NCBI GenBank assembly: GCA_944372315.1
Contig: CALVYX010000036.1
Location: 1 to 25,280, forward strand
DNA length: 25,280 nt
Source of the DNA: an uncultured Bacilli bacterium
GTDB lineage: Bacteria; Bacillota_I; Bacilli_A; RF39; UBA660
Direction: 5' to 3'
Below the pieces are notes generated by a model that worked only from the letters and a program-made list of their open reading frames with translations, was not told where the DNA came from and made no database searches. Shown piece after piece: positions 17,600-25,279 of the stretch; the first letter of the stretch is position 1; the number at the start of each line of letters is the position of its first letter. The translations under genes were made by a program, and so were the position numbers.

Positions 17600-18802
17600 A
17601 TGAAGAAATTAATATTAGTAGTAATTATTTTTGTAGTTATTACTTTTTTTATTATGGATATAAAAAAAGAGGAACAAAAGTTATCTAAAGATGAGACTGT
17701 ATCATTAGAATATGAAGATGAAAAAAGAGCAATATTTATTTCATATATAGAATTAGATGAATATATAAATAATAAAACTAATGAAGAAAGCAAAACTAAT
17801 ATTATTAAAATATTAGATAATATTAAAGATAATAAATTTAATATGATTATTTTACATGTAAGACCTTTTTCAGATGCTATTTATCCATCGGAAATTTTTC
17901 CATATAGTAGTTATGTTTCTATAGAAGAAGGAAAAGAGCCGGGATATGATATTTTACAATTTTTTATTGATGAATCGCATAAAAGAAATATTGAGTTACA
18001 TGCTTGGATAAATCCATATCGAATAAGAAGTACCACGGATACTTCTACTATTTCTACTAGTAATCCGGCATATAAATATTTAGATACGGATCATGTGAAA
18101 ATTATCGATGATGTAGGAATATTTTATAATCCTGCTAGTGAAGAAGTAAGAGATTTAGTTATTTCTGGTGTAGAGGAACTAGTTCAAAATTATGACGTTG
18201 ATGGTATTCATTTTGATGATTATTTTTATCCAGATGATACTATTGATTTGGAAAATTATCAAGAATATTTAGACAACGGGGGAACTCTTAGTTTAAGTGA
18301 TTATAGATTAAATAATGTTTCACTATTAATCAAAGGTGTATACGATAAAATAAAAAGTATAAAAGAAGAAGTAGTATTTGGTATATCGCCAGAAGGTAAC
18401 ATTAATAATAATTATGATAGCAATTACATTGATACTAAAAAAATATTAAGTGAAGAAGGTTATGTTGATTACATAATGCCTCAAGTTTATTTTGGTTTTT
18501 TAAGTGAAGTCATGCCTTTTATGGAAACTGTTAGTATGTGGAACTCGTTAATTAAAGTAAATAATATCAAATTAATACCAGCATTAGCTTTTTATAAAGT
18601 AGGAACAACGGATGAATATGCTAAAGGTGGCAGTAATGAATGGATTGAAAATAATGATATTATCAAAAAGCAAGTATTAATTAGTAGAAATGTAAGTAAT
18701 TATGGGGGATTTTCTTTGTTTAGATATGATTATCTATTTAATGATGAATATTTAAATGATTATTTGAAAAAAGAAAAAGATAATTTGAAAGATATATTAT
18801 AA
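17600..18802 (+). CDS. Membrane-anchored glycoside hydrolase-like protein (GHL10/DUF187 family)
   Basis: The 400-residue protein has one N-terminal hydrophobic segment (LILVVIIFVVITFFIMD, residues 4-20), predicted as a signal anchor, followed by a TIM-barrel region of the GHL10 (YngK-like) family. Motifs are RAIFISYIEL, NMIILHVRPFSDAIYPS (about residue 80-96), RNIELHAWINPYRI (about 129-142), VDGIHFDDYFYP (about 199-210), VVFGISPEGN, and VDYIMPQVYFGF. The acidic residues of DGIHFDDY fit a catalytic strand end. Relatives are thought to act on cell-wall or other glycans; the substrate is unknown. ATG 17600 gives a normal signal anchor; GTG 17591 is in frame but has no ribosome binding site. A strong terminator follows. 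Confidence 0.85.
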   Translation: MKKLILVVIIFVVITFFIMDIKKEEQKLSKDETVSLEYEDEKRAIFISYIELDEYINNKTNEESKTNIIKILDNIKDNKFNMIILHVRPFSDAIYPSEIFPYSSYVSIEEGKEPGYDILQFFIDESHKRNIELHAWINPYRIRSTTDTSTISTSNPAYKYLDTDHVKIIDDVGIFYNPASEEVRDLVISGVEELVQNYDVDGIHFDDYFYPDDTIDLENYQEYLDNGGTLSLSDYRLNNVSLLIKGVYDKIKSIKEEVVFGISPEGNINNNYDSNYIDTKKILSEEGYVDYIMPQVYFGFLSEVMPFMETVSMWNSLIKVNNIKLIPALAFYKVGTTDEYAKGGSNEWIENNDIIKKQVLISRNVSNYGGFSLFRYDYLFNDEYLNDYLKKEKDNLKDIL

Positions 18803-18831
18803 AAGACTTTACATTTGTAAAGTCTTCTTTT
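18803..18831. terminator. Bidirectional terminator between convergent genes
   Basis: AAGACTTTACA (18803-18813) and TGTAAAGTCTT (18816-18826) pair perfectly. The + strand reads CTTTT after the stem. The - strand reads TTTTAT after it, so the hairpin can end both the 17600 gene and the reverse-strand gene that ends at 18830. Confidence 0.85.
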
Positions 18832-19084
18832 AATAATAATAGTAATTTTCTGAATATGAAGGATATGGATTATTTACTACAAAAGGGACTGGATAAGGTG
18901 CTGGCACAGGATATGGTCCATAAAAATTATTAGGTCGTGTTAATAAACTGCCAGTAATACCCCCTAATATAAAAGGTGCTACAAATCCACCGCTGAAAAA
19001 TCGATCATCATTCCGTCTATTTAAACCGAATCCTCTTCTTGGCATATTCATTCGATATTGGGGCATACTATTATTTGAATACAT
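18830..19084 (-). CDS. Small Pro/Tyr/Asn-rich protein with a hydrophobic glycine patch
   Basis: The only reverse-strand gene with good support codes for 84 residues. The N-terminus is Met/Arg/Asn-rich (MYSNNSMPQYRMNMPRRGFG). The middle has a hydrophobic Gly-rich stretch (FVAPFILGGITGSLL, about residues 34-48), long enough for a membrane helix. The C-terminus is Pro/Tyr-rich (YPVPAPYPVPF) and ends in four tyrosines. Perfect GAGGAGG (19097-19091) lies 6 bases before the ATG, and the shared terminator follows the stop, so it is a real gene. Small proteins of this layout occur in Firmicutes, sometimes near spore-coat or cell-surface genes. I cannot assign a function. Confidence 0.75.
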   Translation of the reverse strand: MYSNNSMPQYRMNMPRRGFGLNRRNDDRFFSGGFVAPFILGGITGSLLTRPNNFYGPYPVPAPYPVPFVVNNPYPSYSENYYYY

Positions 19085-19135
19085 GATATTCCTCCTCTAG
19101 AATATTTTATGTATCTGATAAAAAAGGGTGATTAT

Positions 19136-20248
19136 ATGGAAGAAAAGATAAAAAAACTAGCAGATATTATTGTTAAGTATTCATTAAATATTAAAGAAGA
19201 TGAAAAAGTCCTAATAACTTATCAAACAACAGAGGCAAGAACTTTAGTAAAAGAAATTATTCAAAAAATTAATTTAAGAAAGGGAGTAGCATTTACTAAT
19301 TATGTAGATCCTTTTCTTAGTAATTTATTAAAAGAGACTAGTACTTCTAAAAGAATTGATTTAATGAGAGAATATCAAAAGTTTGAGTTAGAGCATTTTG
19401 ATTCATTTGTTAATATTAGATATAACTTAAATGACTATGAAGCAAAAGATATCAATGAGACAATAAGGAATGAAATTAATAAGAAAACTTACGATATCCA
19501 TGATAAAATGGTCAATGAAAGAAAATGGGTATTATTAAATTATCCTTCCTATGTAGATAGTTTTAAGGCTAAAACTAAATTTGAATGTTTCTTAGATTAC
19601 AGTTTAGATGTTATGACACTGGATTATAGTAAAATGAAAGAGGATATTAAACCATTAAAACAATTAATAGAAAAAACTGATAAAGTAAGAATCATTGGGG
19701 AAGGAACAGATATTACTTTCTCTATTAAAAATATGCCAGTAATTCCTTGTGTAGGAGAGAGTAATATACCAGACGGTGAAATATTTACTTGTCCTATTAA
19801 AAATAGTGTTAATGGAGTGATTACTTATAATACTAGTAGTACTTACCATGGAGAAGTATTTACTAATATAAGATTAGAATTTAAAGATGGTAAGATTATG
19901 AATGCTACTTGTGAAGAAAAAGAAAAAAATGAAAAATTAAATAAGATTTTTGATACTGATGAAGGCAGTAGGTATATTGGAGAATTCTCCTTAGGACTGA
20001 ATCCTAAGATACTTCATCCAATGGGAGATATATTATTTGATGAAAAGATAATTGGAAGTATACATTTTACTCCAGGGGCTGCATATAAAGAAAGTTATAA
20101 TGGAAACGACTCTAGTGTTCATTGGGATCTAGTGTTAATTCAAAGAAAAGATTATGGTGGAGGAGAAATATACTTTGATGATAAATTAATACGAAAAGAT
20201 GGACTGTTTGTATTAGATGAATTACAGCATTTAAATTATAATTTGTAA
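19136..20248 (+). CDS. M29-family metallo-aminopeptidase
   Basis: The 370-residue protein fits the M29 (AmpS/AmpT, PepS-type) family of cytosolic dinuclear-metal aminopeptidases that trim N-terminal residues from peptides. Visible features are the start EEKIKKLADIIVKYSLNIKEDEKVLI and the C-terminal metal region, with CVGESNIPDGE (about residue 205), RYIGEFSLGLN (about 279), SIHFTPGAAY (about 310) and a SSVHWDLV end (about 326), which carries the His and Asp ligands. ATG 19136 is chosen because AAGGGTG lies 5 bases ahead and the product then starts as in the family. The in-frame ATG at 19109 lacks a ribosome binding site. It diverges from the small reverse-strand gene across about 50 bases. 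Confidence 0.93.
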   Translation: MEEKIKKLADIIVKYSLNIKEDEKVLITYQTTEARTLVKEIIQKINLRKGVAFTNYVDPFLSNLLKETSTSKRIDLMREYQKFELEHFDSFVNIRYNLNDYEAKDINETIRNEINKKTYDIHDKMVNERKWVLLNYPSYVDSFKAKTKFECFLDYSLDVMTLDYSKMKEDIKPLKQLIEKTDKVRIIGEGTDITFSIKNMPVIPCVGESNIPDGEIFTCPIKNSVNGVITYNTSSTYHGEVFTNIRLEFKDGKIMNATCEEKEKNEKLNKIFDTDEGSRYIGEFSLGLNPKILHPMGDILFDEKIIGSIHFTPGAAYKESYNGNDSSVHWDLVLIQRKDYGGGEIYFDDKLIRKDGLFVLDELQHLNYNL

Positions 20249-20275
20249 AGGACCTATAGTCCTTTTTATTTTTTT
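20247..20275 (+). terminator. Rho-independent terminator after the M29 gene
   Basis: AAAGGAC (20247-20253) pairs with GTCCTTT (20259-20265) around CTATA, followed by a long T-rich run. The stem begins inside the stop codon. Confidence 0.8.
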
Positions 20276-20279
20276 ATAG

Positions 20280-20285
20280 TATAAT
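20280..20285 (+). promoter_or_regulatory. -10 element for the acyltransferase gene
   Basis: A perfect TATAAT lies 20 bases ahead of ATG 20306, directly after the terminator. No convincing -35 is present (TAGTCC at 17 bases). Confidence 0.45.
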
Positions 20286-20305
20286 TCTTTATAAGAAGTG
20301 ATATT

Positions 20306-21334
20306 ATGAAGATTATATTAAGCGATACTATAGGACTCGATTTATTATTTATTGTAATGATTGCTATCGTTTTATTAAAAAGTAGTTATCCTAAACTAAA
20401 TAAGGAATATCTATCTACAGATAATACTAATATTATGAAAGGAATATCCGTATTATTAGTTATATTATGTCACATCGGAATGTTTAGCGTTAATAAAGGA
20501 ATAATAGAGAATCTTTTTGCTACTACAGGTCTTTTAGCAGTAGCTATATTTATTTTTGTATCTGGTTATGGATTGATGACTCAATATTTAAAGAAGGATA
20601 ATTATTTAAAAGGTTTCTTTAAGAAATTTGTTAACATTTATATAGTTTTTATTATTTGCAATATAGTAACGACAATAATAAATAACATATTTTTAAATAC
20701 TAATTATGGTATAGGGGATATTATAGTATCATCGTTACAGTTTAATTTTGCTAATGGAAGAGAATTATGGTTTGTAGCATGTATAATTTTTATGTATATT
20801 AGTTTTTATTTTTCATTTAAAATCTCCAAAAGAAAAGGCATGTTGGTATTAATATGTTCTATGTTGCTTTATATAATATTATGTAGATTAATAGGAAAAG
20901 GAACTTGGTGGTATAATACTGTATTTTGTTTCCCTTTAGGAGCTATTTTTGCTATCTATAAAGAAAAAATATTCTTATTTTATAAGAAGTTTTATTGGTT
21001 TAAATTTGTTGTTTTATTATTTATTTTTTTAATTTTTATGTATTTATATATAAGAGGATATCATTATTTGCAATTTATCATACCAATTATTTTTATTATA
21101 TTAATCACCATGATATTAGTTAAGGTAAAATTAAAATCCAAATTTCTTTTATTTATAAATAAAATTTCTTTAGAGATGTACTTGATTCATTTGATTATTT
21201 TACAAGTTGCTTTTTATGAAACTATTGCAAGAAGTAGTGTTTACTTAGTATTGTTATTTCCTATTATGATTGTAATCTCTATAGTAATAAAGTACATTTG
21301 TGATTATGTTTCTAAACTATGTAAGTTAACTTAA
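20306..21334 (+). CDS. Membrane acyltransferase (acyltransferase-3 family)
   Basis: This is a 342-residue polytopic membrane protein with about ten hydrophobic segments. The signature of acyltransferase-3 proteins is at residues 44-58, MKGISVLLVILCHIG, with the conserved His after a hydrophobic stretch; FIFVSGYGLM follows. The C-terminal INKISLEMYLIHLIILQ is also typical. Family members such as OatA-like and exopolysaccharide acetyltransferases O-acylate extracellular glycans from the membrane. The acceptor here cannot be read. No extra extracellular SGNH domain is present. AAGAAGTGAT precedes the ATG. No clear terminator follows, so read-through into the 21413 gene is possible. Confidence 0.88.
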   Translation: MKIILSDTIGLDLLFIVMIAIVLLKSSYPKLNKEYLSTDNTNIMKGISVLLVILCHIGMFSVNKGIIENLFATTGLLAVAIFIFVSGYGLMTQYLKKDNYLKGFFKKFVNIYIVFIICNIVTTIINNIFLNTNYGIGDIIVSSLQFNFANGRELWFVACIIFMYISFYFSFKISKRKGMLVLICSMLLYIILCRLIGKGTWWYNTVFCFPLGAIFAIYKEKIFLFYKKFYWFKFVVLLFIFLIFMYLYIRGYHYLQFIIPIIFIILITMILVKVKLKSKFLLFINKISLEMYLIHLIILQVAFYETIARSSVYLVLLFPIMIVISIVIKYICDYVSKLCKLT

Positions 21335-21412
21335 TATATATTATATGAGATAGGAGTTTAAAAATATCAATTTATTTGTTAGAATAAAATATGTAATAAT
21401 ATGGGAGGTATA

Positions 21413-22862
21413 ATGAAACAAAAAAGGAGTATTATGTGTAGTAGTATGTATCATGGTAATAGGATTTGCAACCTTTAGTGCAAACTTAAATATTAATGGA
21501 ACCTCGAGTATAGAGTCTAATTGGAGTGTAGTATTTACGAATATTCAAGAAGTAAGTAAAACAAGTGGAGTAACAATCAATACTAATCCAACGGCAAGTG
21601 GCACCATAGCAACGTTTGATGTTGATCTACAAAAGCCAGGAGACTCTATTGAGTATCAAATTACAGTAGAGAATCAAGGAACATTGGATGCAATAATAGA
21701 AAACATAGAGACAACAGAAACAGAAAATAGTGCTTTAATATTTGAAGTAAGTGGAATAAATGAAGGAGATAAGTTAGCAAAAAATACACAAATAACATTC
21801 AATATCAAAATAAGTTATGATGCAAATGTAACAAGTCAACCAGAAGTGTTAAATAAAACATTAACAATAAATATTACCTATGTACAAGATGTAGGACAGG
21901 TAATAGAGCCTGATACAGGAACTACATTAGCTAGTGCAATATTAAGAGATAACCAAGCACAAAGTGATGCAAGCATTGATTTTAGCCAAACAAGCGAAGA
22001 AGATGGGACAAAAGGATTATATTATACAAGTACAAATACAGAAGATAACAAAGTAACATATTACTATAGAGGAGCAGTAGAAAACAATTATGTAAGTTTT
22101 GCAGGATTTTATTGGAGGATAATTAGAATAAATGAGGATGGCTCCGTAAGATTAATTTATCAAGGAGAAACAGCTAATGCGACTGGAACTGCTGCAACAA
22201 TAAGAAATGTTGCATTTAATAATAATTTTGAAGATAATGCGTATATTGGATACATGTATGGCACACCAGGAAGTAGTACCTATGCAGAAACTCATGCAAA
22301 TAGCAATGATAGTACCATAAAAAGCGTGATAGACACATGGTATGAGAACAACTTAACTAGTTATGCTAGTTATTTAACAGATGCAGGATTTTGTGGTGAT
22401 AGGAGTTTATCGAGTGGAACAGGAATTGGCTCAAACACTACATATTATGGAGCTTATAATAGATTGAGAACTAATAAAACACCACAATTTGCATGCCCAC
22501 AAAGTAATGATTTATATACTACAACTACAAATAGTAAAGGGAACAAAGCATTAGATTATCCAATCGGATTAATAACATCCGATGAAGTAGCCTATGCAGG
22601 TGGAGTATGGGGAGTATATGCTGTTATTAACACTAGTTATTTATATACAGGAGATTATTTTTGGACTATTAGTCCTTCACACTTCAATGGGTCTGACGCT
22701 AACGTTGGCAACGTCGATTACAGAAATAGTTTGACCTACTACTTTGTTGGCGATGCGGGGGGTGGGGGTGCCCGCCCGGTCATCAATTTGAAATCAACTG
22801 TAGAAATAGTGGAAGGTGGAGATGGAACTGTTTCGAATCCATACGTTATTAAAACTAATTAA
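21413..22862 (+). pseudogene. Signal-peptide surface protein with lectin-like variable C-terminal domain, frameshifted at an A6 tract
   Basis: GGGAGG at 21402-21407 lies 5 bases before ATG 21413, clearly the intended start. This frame stops after 21 codons. A second frame, reading GVLCVVVCIMVIGFATFSANLNINGT, a typical signal peptide and mature start, has no start codon with a ribosome binding site. It joins the first at the A6 run at 21420-21425. Removing one A, or adding two, restores a protein of about 482 residues. After the signal comes an Ig-like domain (PGDSIEYQITVENQGT, about 21630-21880), resembling TasA/CalY-type secreted proteins. The last 310 residues are the lectin-like domain shared with the 12707 gene. 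The downstream frame has no further lesion. It may be a phase-variable OFF state, a slippage-expressed gene, a young pseudogene or a homopolymer error. Confidence 0.75.
22677..22795 (+). other. Candidate hypervariable region 2 (DGR-like) with an A-free GC-rich tract
   Basis: Variable part 22677-22778, conserved end GTCATCAATTTGAAATC at 22779-22795. Hand count gives 19 A in 102 bases, against 29 in the 60 bases at 22501-22560 of the same gene. A 28-base run with no A at all spans 22754-22781, and 22751-22780 has 25 G/C of 30. That is extreme for this genome. It encodes DAGGGGARPV. Codons become NNC/NNT/NNG-like instead of A-ending. This pattern is what adenine-specific mutagenic copying into a variable region would leave. 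Confidence 0.5.
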
Positions 22863-22871
22863 TATAATTTT

Positions 22872-22897
22872 AAGAATATAGAAATATATTCTTTTTT
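22872..22897 (+). terminator. Rho-independent terminator after the 21413 gene
   Basis: AAGAATATA (22872-22880) and TATATTCTT (22885-22893) pair perfectly around a GAAA tetraloop. T continues to 22897. Confidence 0.8.
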
Positions 22898-22901
22898 CAT
22901 G

Positions 22902-22907
22902 TATAAT
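22902..22907 (+). promoter_or_regulatory. -10 element for priA
   Basis: A perfect TATAAT lies 17 bases ahead of ATG 22925, with TGGAGGG (22913-22919) as ribosome binding site. No good -35 is seen; the region 17 bases upstream lies in the terminator. Confidence 0.45.
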
Positions 22908-22924
22908 GATTTTGGAGGGATAAT

Positions 22925-25099
22925 ATGATTGTTGGTGTTTTAGTAGAATTATCTAATAAGAATATAGATCGTATTTTTGATTATATTGTACCTTCTAGTT
23001 TAGAATCAAAAGTAAAAATAGGAATTCGTGTAACGGTTCCTTTTAATAATCAAATATTGGAAGGGTTTATTCTTTCTATAAACAAAACCAAAACTGATAG
23101 AGAATTAAAAGAAGTAATTAATATTGTAGATGATGATATTATTCTTGATAATGAATTATTAGAATTAGGTAAATATATGTCTAAGAAGACTTTATCTACT
23201 TTGATTTCTTGTTATCAAGTCATGCTTCCTAAGGCACTAAAGGCTCAAGCAAAAACTTCTATTCATATAAAGCATGAAAAAATAATCAAATTAGGGATCG
23301 ATTATAAAGAACTTATTAATTATAAATTGACGGATAAACAAATGGATATGGTTAATTTAGTTTATGATAAAAAACAAATATCACGAAAAGAGTTACTAGA
23401 AATATCTCCTAGTATTTTAAAGAATTTATTAAATAAGAAAATATTAATAGAAGTAGTAAAAGAAATATATAGATTAAATAACGATGAACATGTATTATTG
23501 GATAAGCATCCACTAACTTCATCTCAACAAAAGGTAGTAGATACTATTTTAAGTAATAAAGAGTTACCTAAGACATATTTATTACATGGAGTTACTGGTA
23601 GTGGTAAAACGGAAGTATATATGGAATTAATTGAAAGCATGTTAAAAAATAATAAAACGAGTATTGTATTAGTTCCTGAGATTTCCCTAACTCCTCAAAT
23701 GGTAGATCGATTTATGAAAAGATTTAGGGAAAATATTGCTATTTTACATAGTAGATTATCAGAAGGAGAAAAATATGATGAGTATCGTAAAATAGCTCGT
23801 GGGGAAGTAAAAATTGTAATAGGTGCTAGAAGTGCTATATTTGCACCATTAAAAAACATAGGTTTAATTGTCATAGATGAAGAGCATACTTCTTCGTATA
23901 AGCAAGACAATAATCCTAAATATAGTGCTATTGATATTGCGATAGAACGAAGTAAGTATCATAATAGTCTAGTTGTTTTAGGAAGTGCTACTCCGTCTTT
24001 GGAGAGTTATGCCAAAGCAATTAAGGGAATATATACTTTAGTAACTCTTCCTAATCGAGTGAATAATAAAACTCTACCTTTAGTTAAAATAATCGATATG
24101 AATAAAGAGAAGAATAAAGGCAATTATTTTTCTGTAGAATTAATTAACCAAATGAAAGAACGCTTAGAAAAACATGAACAAATAATATTACTTCTTAATA
24201 GACGAGGGTACTCCTCTTTTATTACTTGTTCTAATTGTGGCCATGTAGAAAAATGCCCTAATTGTGATATTACTTTAATTTATCATAAATCTTCTAATAT
24301 GTTAAGATGTCACTATTGTGGATATGCTACTAAGCATAGTGAAATATGTCCAAAGTGCCACGAGAATAGCATGAAAAATTTAGGGGTTGGGACAGAGAAA
24401 ATAGAAGAACAATTACATAATTTATTTGATTGTCGTGTTGTTAGAATGGATTACGATACAACATCTAGAAAAGGTGCTCATGAGAAAATAATTAATGATT
24501 TTAAAGATCATAAGTATGATATTTTATTAGGTACACAAATGATAGCTAAGGGCCTTGATTTTTCCAATGTAACACTAGTTGGTGTCATAAATGCTGATAC
24601 TAGTTTAATGATTCCTAATTATAAAAGTAGTGAAGATACCTTTCAATTATTATGTCAAGTATCGGGAAGAAGTGGCAGAGGAGATAAAGAAGGAGAAGTA
24701 ATCATTCAAACCTTTAATCCCGATCATTATGCTATAAGATTTGCAAAAAATCATGATTATGTCTCATTTTTTAAACAAGAGATGGACATTAGAAGAAAAC
24801 TAAGTTATCCTCCTTATTATTATTTAGTATCCATAAAAGTCATTAGTAAGAATTATGAATTAGCAAGAGATGAAAGTAACAAAGTTGCATCTTTCTTAAA
24901 AGAAAATTTAAAATCCAGTATAGTATTAGGACCTAATGTAGGTAGTGTTTTTAAAATGAATAATATGTATCGCTTTCATATATTAATAAAATATAAGAAG
25001 GATAATGATTTATATAATATGCTAGAGAAAATAATCGATTATTATAAGAGTAAATCATCTGTTAAAATAGACATTGATTTTAACCCTAATCAAGTATAA
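22925..25099 (+). CDS. priA: PriA, primosomal replication-restart helicase
   Basis: PriA recognises stalled-fork structures and loads the replicative helicase machinery. The 724 residues are full length. In order: the N-terminal 3'-DNA-binding domain (GVLVELSNKNIDRIFDYIVP), a winged-helix region, helicase core with Walker A GVTGSGKTEVY (about residue 222), VPEISLTPQM, Walker B VIDEEHTSSYKQ (about 316), and VLGSATPSLES. Then comes the zinc-binding insert with eight cysteines at about 435-478 (CSNCG, CPNC, CHYCG, CPKC). GTEKIEEQL, GTQMIAKGLDF and QVSGRSGRG follow, then the C-terminal domain. It appears to be transcribed alone: terminators lie on both sides. Confidence 0.97.
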   Translation: MIVGVLVELSNKNIDRIFDYIVPSSLESKVKIGIRVTVPFNNQILEGFILSINKTKTDRELKEVINIVDDDIILDNELLELGKYMSKKTLSTLISCYQVMLPKALKAQAKTSIHIKHEKIIKLGIDYKELINYKLTDKQMDMVNLVYDKKQISRKELLEISPSILKNLLNKKILIEVVKEIYRLNNDEHVLLDKHPLTSSQQKVVDTILSNKELPKTYLLHGVTGSGKTEVYMELIESMLKNNKTSIVLVPEISLTPQMVDRFMKRFRENIAILHSRLSEGEKYDEYRKIARGEVKIVIGARSAIFAPLKNIGLIVIDEEHTSSYKQDNNPKYSAIDIAIERSKYHNSLVVLGSATPSLESYAKAIKGIYTLVTLPNRVNNKTLPLVKIIDMNKEKNKGNYFSVELINQMKERLEKHEQIILLLNRRGYSSFITCSNCGHVEKCPNCDITLIYHKSSNMLRCHYCGYATKHSEICPKCHENSMKNLGVGTEKIEEQLHNLFDCRVVRMDYDTTSRKGAHEKIINDFKDHKYDILLGTQMIAKGLDFSNVTLVGVINADTSLMIPNYKSSEDTFQLLCQVSGRSGRGDKEGEVIIQTFNPDHYAIRFAKNHDYVSFFKQEMDIRRKLSYPPYYYLVSIKVISKNYELARDESNKVASFLKENLKSSIVLGPNVGSVFKMNNMYRFHILIKYKKDNDLYNMLEKIIDYYKSKSSVKIDIDFNPNQV

Positions 25100-25113
25100 A
25101 TAATTACAAAAAG

Positions 25114-25152
25114 GAAAATACAAATTTATAAAAGATTTGTATTTTCTTTTTT
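25114..25152 (+). terminator. Rho-independent terminator after priA
   Basis: GAAAATACAAAT (25114-25125) pairs perfectly with ATTTGTATTTTC (25135-25146) around a 9-base loop, followed by six T. Confidence 0.88.
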
Positions 25153-25210
25153 CATTTCCATTGTGATCTACTAATTCTTTAATTGTTTCATATTTTATTT
25201 TTTCTTTCAT
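25142..25210 (-). pseudogene. N-terminal fragment of a transposase-like protein
   Basis: On the reverse strand, ATG at 25210 (AAAGGTAG ahead) opens MKEKIKYETIKELVDHNGNEK. This closely resembles the first residues of helix-turn-helix transposases of the ISNCY-type group (KYxxIKELVDHxGNKKRA, from memory). After about 23 residues the similarity ends and the frame runs into the priA terminator, which supplies unrelated residues. The helix-turn-helix and catalytic domain are missing. I read it as a remnant of an insertion sequence whose body was deleted up to the terminator. The open frame that continues to 25055 antisense to priA is not expected to be meaningful. Confidence 0.5.
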
Positions 25211-25233
25211 TCTTAATTCTACCTTTCTCATAC

Positions 25234-25250
25234 ACATCACCAAGTGATGT
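25234..25250. repeat. Perfect inverted repeat in the transposase leader
   Basis: ACATCAC (25234-25240) and GTGATGT (25244-25250) pair around 3 bases. It lies between the reverse promoter candidate and the transposase start, so it may be a leader hairpin limiting transposase expression, or a binding site. No T-run is present on the reverse strand. Confidence 0.5.
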
Positions 25251-25279
25251 ATTCTATAGTATTTTTGGGACATAATCAA
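25251..25279 (-). promoter_or_regulatory. Reverse-strand promoter candidate for the transposase fragment
   Basis: On the reverse strand, TTGATT (25279-25274), a 17-base spacer and TAGAAT (25256-25251) form a plausible sigma-A promoter directed at the fragment. The spacing is ideal and the hexamers are near consensus. Confidence 0.45.

Noticed and set aside
14272..21334. DGR template repeat or reverse transcriptase inside the window
   Set aside because: I saw no third copy of the 17-base end block and no protein with reverse transcriptase motifs (YxDD); all genes here have other assignments or no such motif.
22740..22780. Foreign contamination or misassembly at the GC-rich tract
   Set aside because: The reading frame is kept on both sides and ends in the same ARPVINLKS as the paralog, so it belongs to the gene. 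A local read error cannot be fully excluded.
25055..25141. Continuation of the reverse-strand transposase frame through the terminator
   Set aside because: Similarity to transposases stops at about residue 23; the rest is the priA terminator and antisense of the priA end.
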